Positions 61,521 to 64,000 of a stretch of 64,000 bases of DNA are shown here, piece after piece (position 1 is the first letter of the stretch; each line of letters starts with the position of its first letter). The notes under the pieces are model-generated. The model was given only the letters and a program-made list of their open reading frames with translations. It had not been told where the DNA came from and made no database searches. The translations under genes were made by a program, and so were the position numbers. This DNA is from Pagrus major (lineage: Eukaryota > Chordata > Actinopteri > Spariformes > Sparidae). The stretch lies in the NCBI RefSeq assembly GCF_040436345.1, contig NC_133219.1, positions 17,530,958 through 17,594,957 of the forward strand, written 5' to 3'.

Positions 61521-62804
61521 CTGGCCCATCCCAAGCTCAAGCTCCCCTGCACCAAACAGCAACAAAATTGGTTCCTCAGGAGTTGAAGATGAAAATTTAA
61601 ATTGTTCCTTAATTACTTTGGCATTTCTTCACTACAATTACTTGTTGGTTGACATATATACGACAATATGATAAATCTCGAGCAAGCTAGAATTAGCTGA
61701 TGTCTAGGTCTATAAAGTAGTCATGCCATTGACTGAAAAAAATATGTCCAGAACTCTCTGGTCTAAAAAGTGAAGCCAATGTAGAGGTGCCTTCTTTTGA
61801 ACTCCACTGGTTGCAAAAAGTAACCACTAGCTCCACCATGTCCATCTTCCATCATCATCTCGTCCGTGACGTCTGTAGTGCCAAACTCAAAGCATTGAAA
61901 CGGTAGCCAATAAACCAATGGATGACGTCATTGTAGGTTTACTCTGGAGGTATGCGTGCATATAAAACATCCAAGTGTTTTTATTCTTTTTCTTATAAAT
62001 ACATATTCTAAATATATATTCTAATAAAATCTAACTTTTTGCATGAAACATTGTAAAAGAAAGAGCTTAAATGAGCCTTTTCAGTACAGTACAGTATGTG
62101 ATGCCAAACTGTACCTTTTAAGATACAAACACGGACACATTTGCTACTAATTTATACCTTTAAATGTAGAATCAGTGTGTGAGTATTTGAAATGGACGGT
62201 ACATGTGTGAACAACGTACTCTTAAGTCCTCTACTTATGCCACAGTAGCTAAAAATGTGCCCCCTGTCTAGAACACATTGTTGAATATACTGATGGAGCT
62301 GCAGTGACTGCACACAGTTAGCAGTATTTGGGATTTATGGTAAATTATTGTCAACTAAATTGGGTGAAACTCCCTTTTTTGAAACTTGATAATCAAAATA
62401 TGTAGAGATCATGGTTTGAAACGCTTCAGCTGTAAGGTTTCATGTGCATTGAATGTTTAGATTTACAGCTTTCACCTCGCTGTTTACCATTCATAAGATA
62501 AACAAGTCATCAAAATTTCTAAACACCGATTGGTTTAAATTCTGAGAGCCTGACAATGTTGCGGAAATGTTTTCGCTGGAACTTAAGCCTGTGTTAAGAG
62601 TGAGTTCATCCAGCCATGTAACGTTTTAACCTTCGCCCAGAGTAAACACGACTAATAACCGCTTCTCTAAATAAACACAGACCCTTGGCATAAAAAGGTG
62701 CTGAGGAATAACTCCAGCAGTAGCCTAAAGGTTAGCTGTGCGCCTGTGACCAGGAAACGTGCACAAGGCTGAAAAATGTATGTGTGGGGGAAGTGAATAG
62801 CCAA

Positions 62805-62848
62805 TGCTCAAGGGCACCTTTTAATTAGTACCAAGGTGCCCTTGAGCA
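62805..62848. repeat. Perfect 16-bp hairpin in a dispersed repeat
   Basis: TGCTCAAGGGCACCTT (62805-62820) is exactly complementary in reverse to AAGGTGCCCTTGAGCA (62833-62848), with a 12-base loop. The right arm begins a phrase, CTTGAGCAAGGTGCTTAACC, that I recognise as part of a common fish repeat, so the hairpin may be two facing repeat ends. Confidence 0.75.
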
Positions 62849-64000
62849 AGGTGCTTAACCCCTGCTGCTCCAGTGGATCCCAGTGCTCAGTAGTAGAAGA
62901 CTGGTGGGCAGCTTTTAGTGCATTTTGTGAAAGAACAAGAAGTCGACCTGAAGGGTATTCAATGTAGTTTTGTCATATTGTTGAACATTTTGCATACAGT
63001 TTTTCTCTTTGGTCTTAAAGAGCAGTTGTCATTTTGTCACATTTTGTTTTAGGTATGAGAGTAAACAATGGCCATGAAGATGTGAAGTTTGTACGCAACT
63101 AAATACATAGCCTAACTATACAATTTAATCACAAAGCTACAGCTTTTACTATGAAAACCACTGCAGTTAATTATTTGGTTTTATTATTTTGTATTTCACT
63201 ATACAAAAAATAATCGTAAATTAAAATAGAAAGTGAGAATACACACTGAAAATAAGGATTTTGGTATTGCGTAACTTGAAATGGTTGTTTCCATAGATGG
63301 GGGACTTCTAATTAACAGATCGAAGGTCAGTTAGGCAGTAAATCTCCCTGTTTCTTTGAGATAACTGAAATTTGATATTCTCAGTGTTGCTTATTCCTAG
63401 CATGAAGCTTAGAGTTAAGTGGAAGACAAACAATAAACACTACACGCATTGCAAAATGTCAGCTGTTAAATACTGATTTAAAAATGGCAAAAAAACATGT
63501 TCAGTGTTGAAATTGTGGCATTATGCTCAGGTGATTGTAACTCTATAGAGCACAAGTTAAAAGAAACTGATTGATACTCACAGTCCTGTGAACAGGTCAC
63601 TCATCTCGACCACCAAACAGGAGGCTGCTGCCTCATTGAGATGGTTGGCATTCTTGGTACTTTCTCTGACATGTTTGGTCTGTAACGAACAGGCTTTGAA
63701 AGCTTCTGTCAACGGCAGAAATGCCTAATAACGTGGAAAGAGTTTGTCTCAGGTCAAAAGAATTAACCTCGAGTTGTGTGCGTGGCTAAACTTGGATAAG
63801 AGTCAGACAAGGAGCATGATAGTCAGGTCTTTCAAGATTTATTTTGGGTCCCTCCCTCTCTTAAAAACACACTTCAGTTAATTTTGTGTGGCCTGGTATG
63901 TGTAAGATTTCCTCCTCTTCCCACCACACATCCTCATTGTTTCCCACATAAGGACACTCAGCATACTTTCAGTTTAGCTGAAACTGAGGCTTTTGGGTAT

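Larger units (their letters stand above)
43772..64000 (+). other. cfap299: cfap299 intron 3, running off the window
   Basis: At least 20.2 kb. It includes dispersed repeats on the minus strand (44590-44900, 45640-45700, 54140-54720), a hAT-like MITE (56098-56522), MITE family 1 copy C (56725-57137), an element with short terminal repeats (58315-58746), MITE family 2 copy C (61366-61520) and two perfect hairpins (52785-52822, 62805-62848). Repeat-free stretches at about 50440-50760, 51590-51780, 52555-52780 and 60000-60270 look like candidate regulatory elements. No exon was identified, though a short one could be missed by eye. Confidence 0.7.

Noticed and set aside
43772..64000. Remaining cfap299 exons (human SVIFIRD, DYAHRL and YNWD segments)
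   Set aside because: Looked for by their expected codons next to AG/GT sites and not found. They are presumed to lie beyond the window.
1..64000. CRISPR arrays, bacterial operons, rRNA or integrated virus genes
   Set aside because: No regularly spaced repeats, no tightly packed long frames, no retroviral-type long frames or long terminal repeats. The sequence is vertebrate intronic and intergenic DNA throughout.

Overview
The window is animal nuclear DNA, most likely from a teleost fish of percomorph type. Coding sequence is sparse (about 1 kb in 64 kb). Exons are short, bounded by GT/AG splice sites and separated by kilobase-scale introns. (CA)n microsatellites are common, and several families of short inverted-repeat transposons of the kind abundant in fish genomes are scattered through introns and spacers. 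The species cannot be named from this sequence.

Two genes are supported, both on the plus strand. (1) fgf5 (fibroblast growth factor 5) is complete in three coding exons, 9436-9646, 11807-11910 and 20189-20560, encoding 228 residues with a signal peptide and FGF core. A TATA box lies upstream and a short upstream ORF sits in the predicted leader. (2) The 5' half of cfap299 (C4orf22 in human; cilia- and flagella-associated protein) is present as three exons, 27775-27882, 30332-30474 and 43681-43771, encoding the first 114 residues. The rest must lie beyond 64000, because the third intron runs off the end of the window. A candidate RFX X-box lies 25 bases upstream of the cfap299 start codon. 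The order and orientation fgf5 then cfap299 match the human 4q21 region (PRDM8-FGF5-CFAP299-BMP3), so this is a conserved vertebrate neighbourhood.

Layout: 1-9270, non-coding upstream flank with microsatellites and repeat fragments; 9273-20560, fgf5; 20561-27720, spacer with probable fgf5 3' UTR and transposon copies; 27736-64000, cfap299 promoter, three exons and large introns. The cfap299 introns hold at least four inverted-repeat transposon families, two notable perfect hairpins, a strong CTCF-like motif, and several repeat-free stretches that look like candidate developmental enhancers. The two genes do not share a pathway: one is a secreted signalling ligand and the other a ciliary/flagellar protein. 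Their linkage may reflect regulatory DNA for fgf5 or other neighbours lying inside cfap299 introns, which is inference.

No bacterial-type system, CRISPR array, rRNA, tRNA or autonomous transposase gene was found. The most informative observations are the stop/start arrangement of upstream ORFs in the fgf5 leader, the 76-bp CA tract nine bases after the fgf5 exon 2 donor, the cfap299 X-box, a MITE with an intact 8-bp target duplication, and the intronic enhancer candidates.
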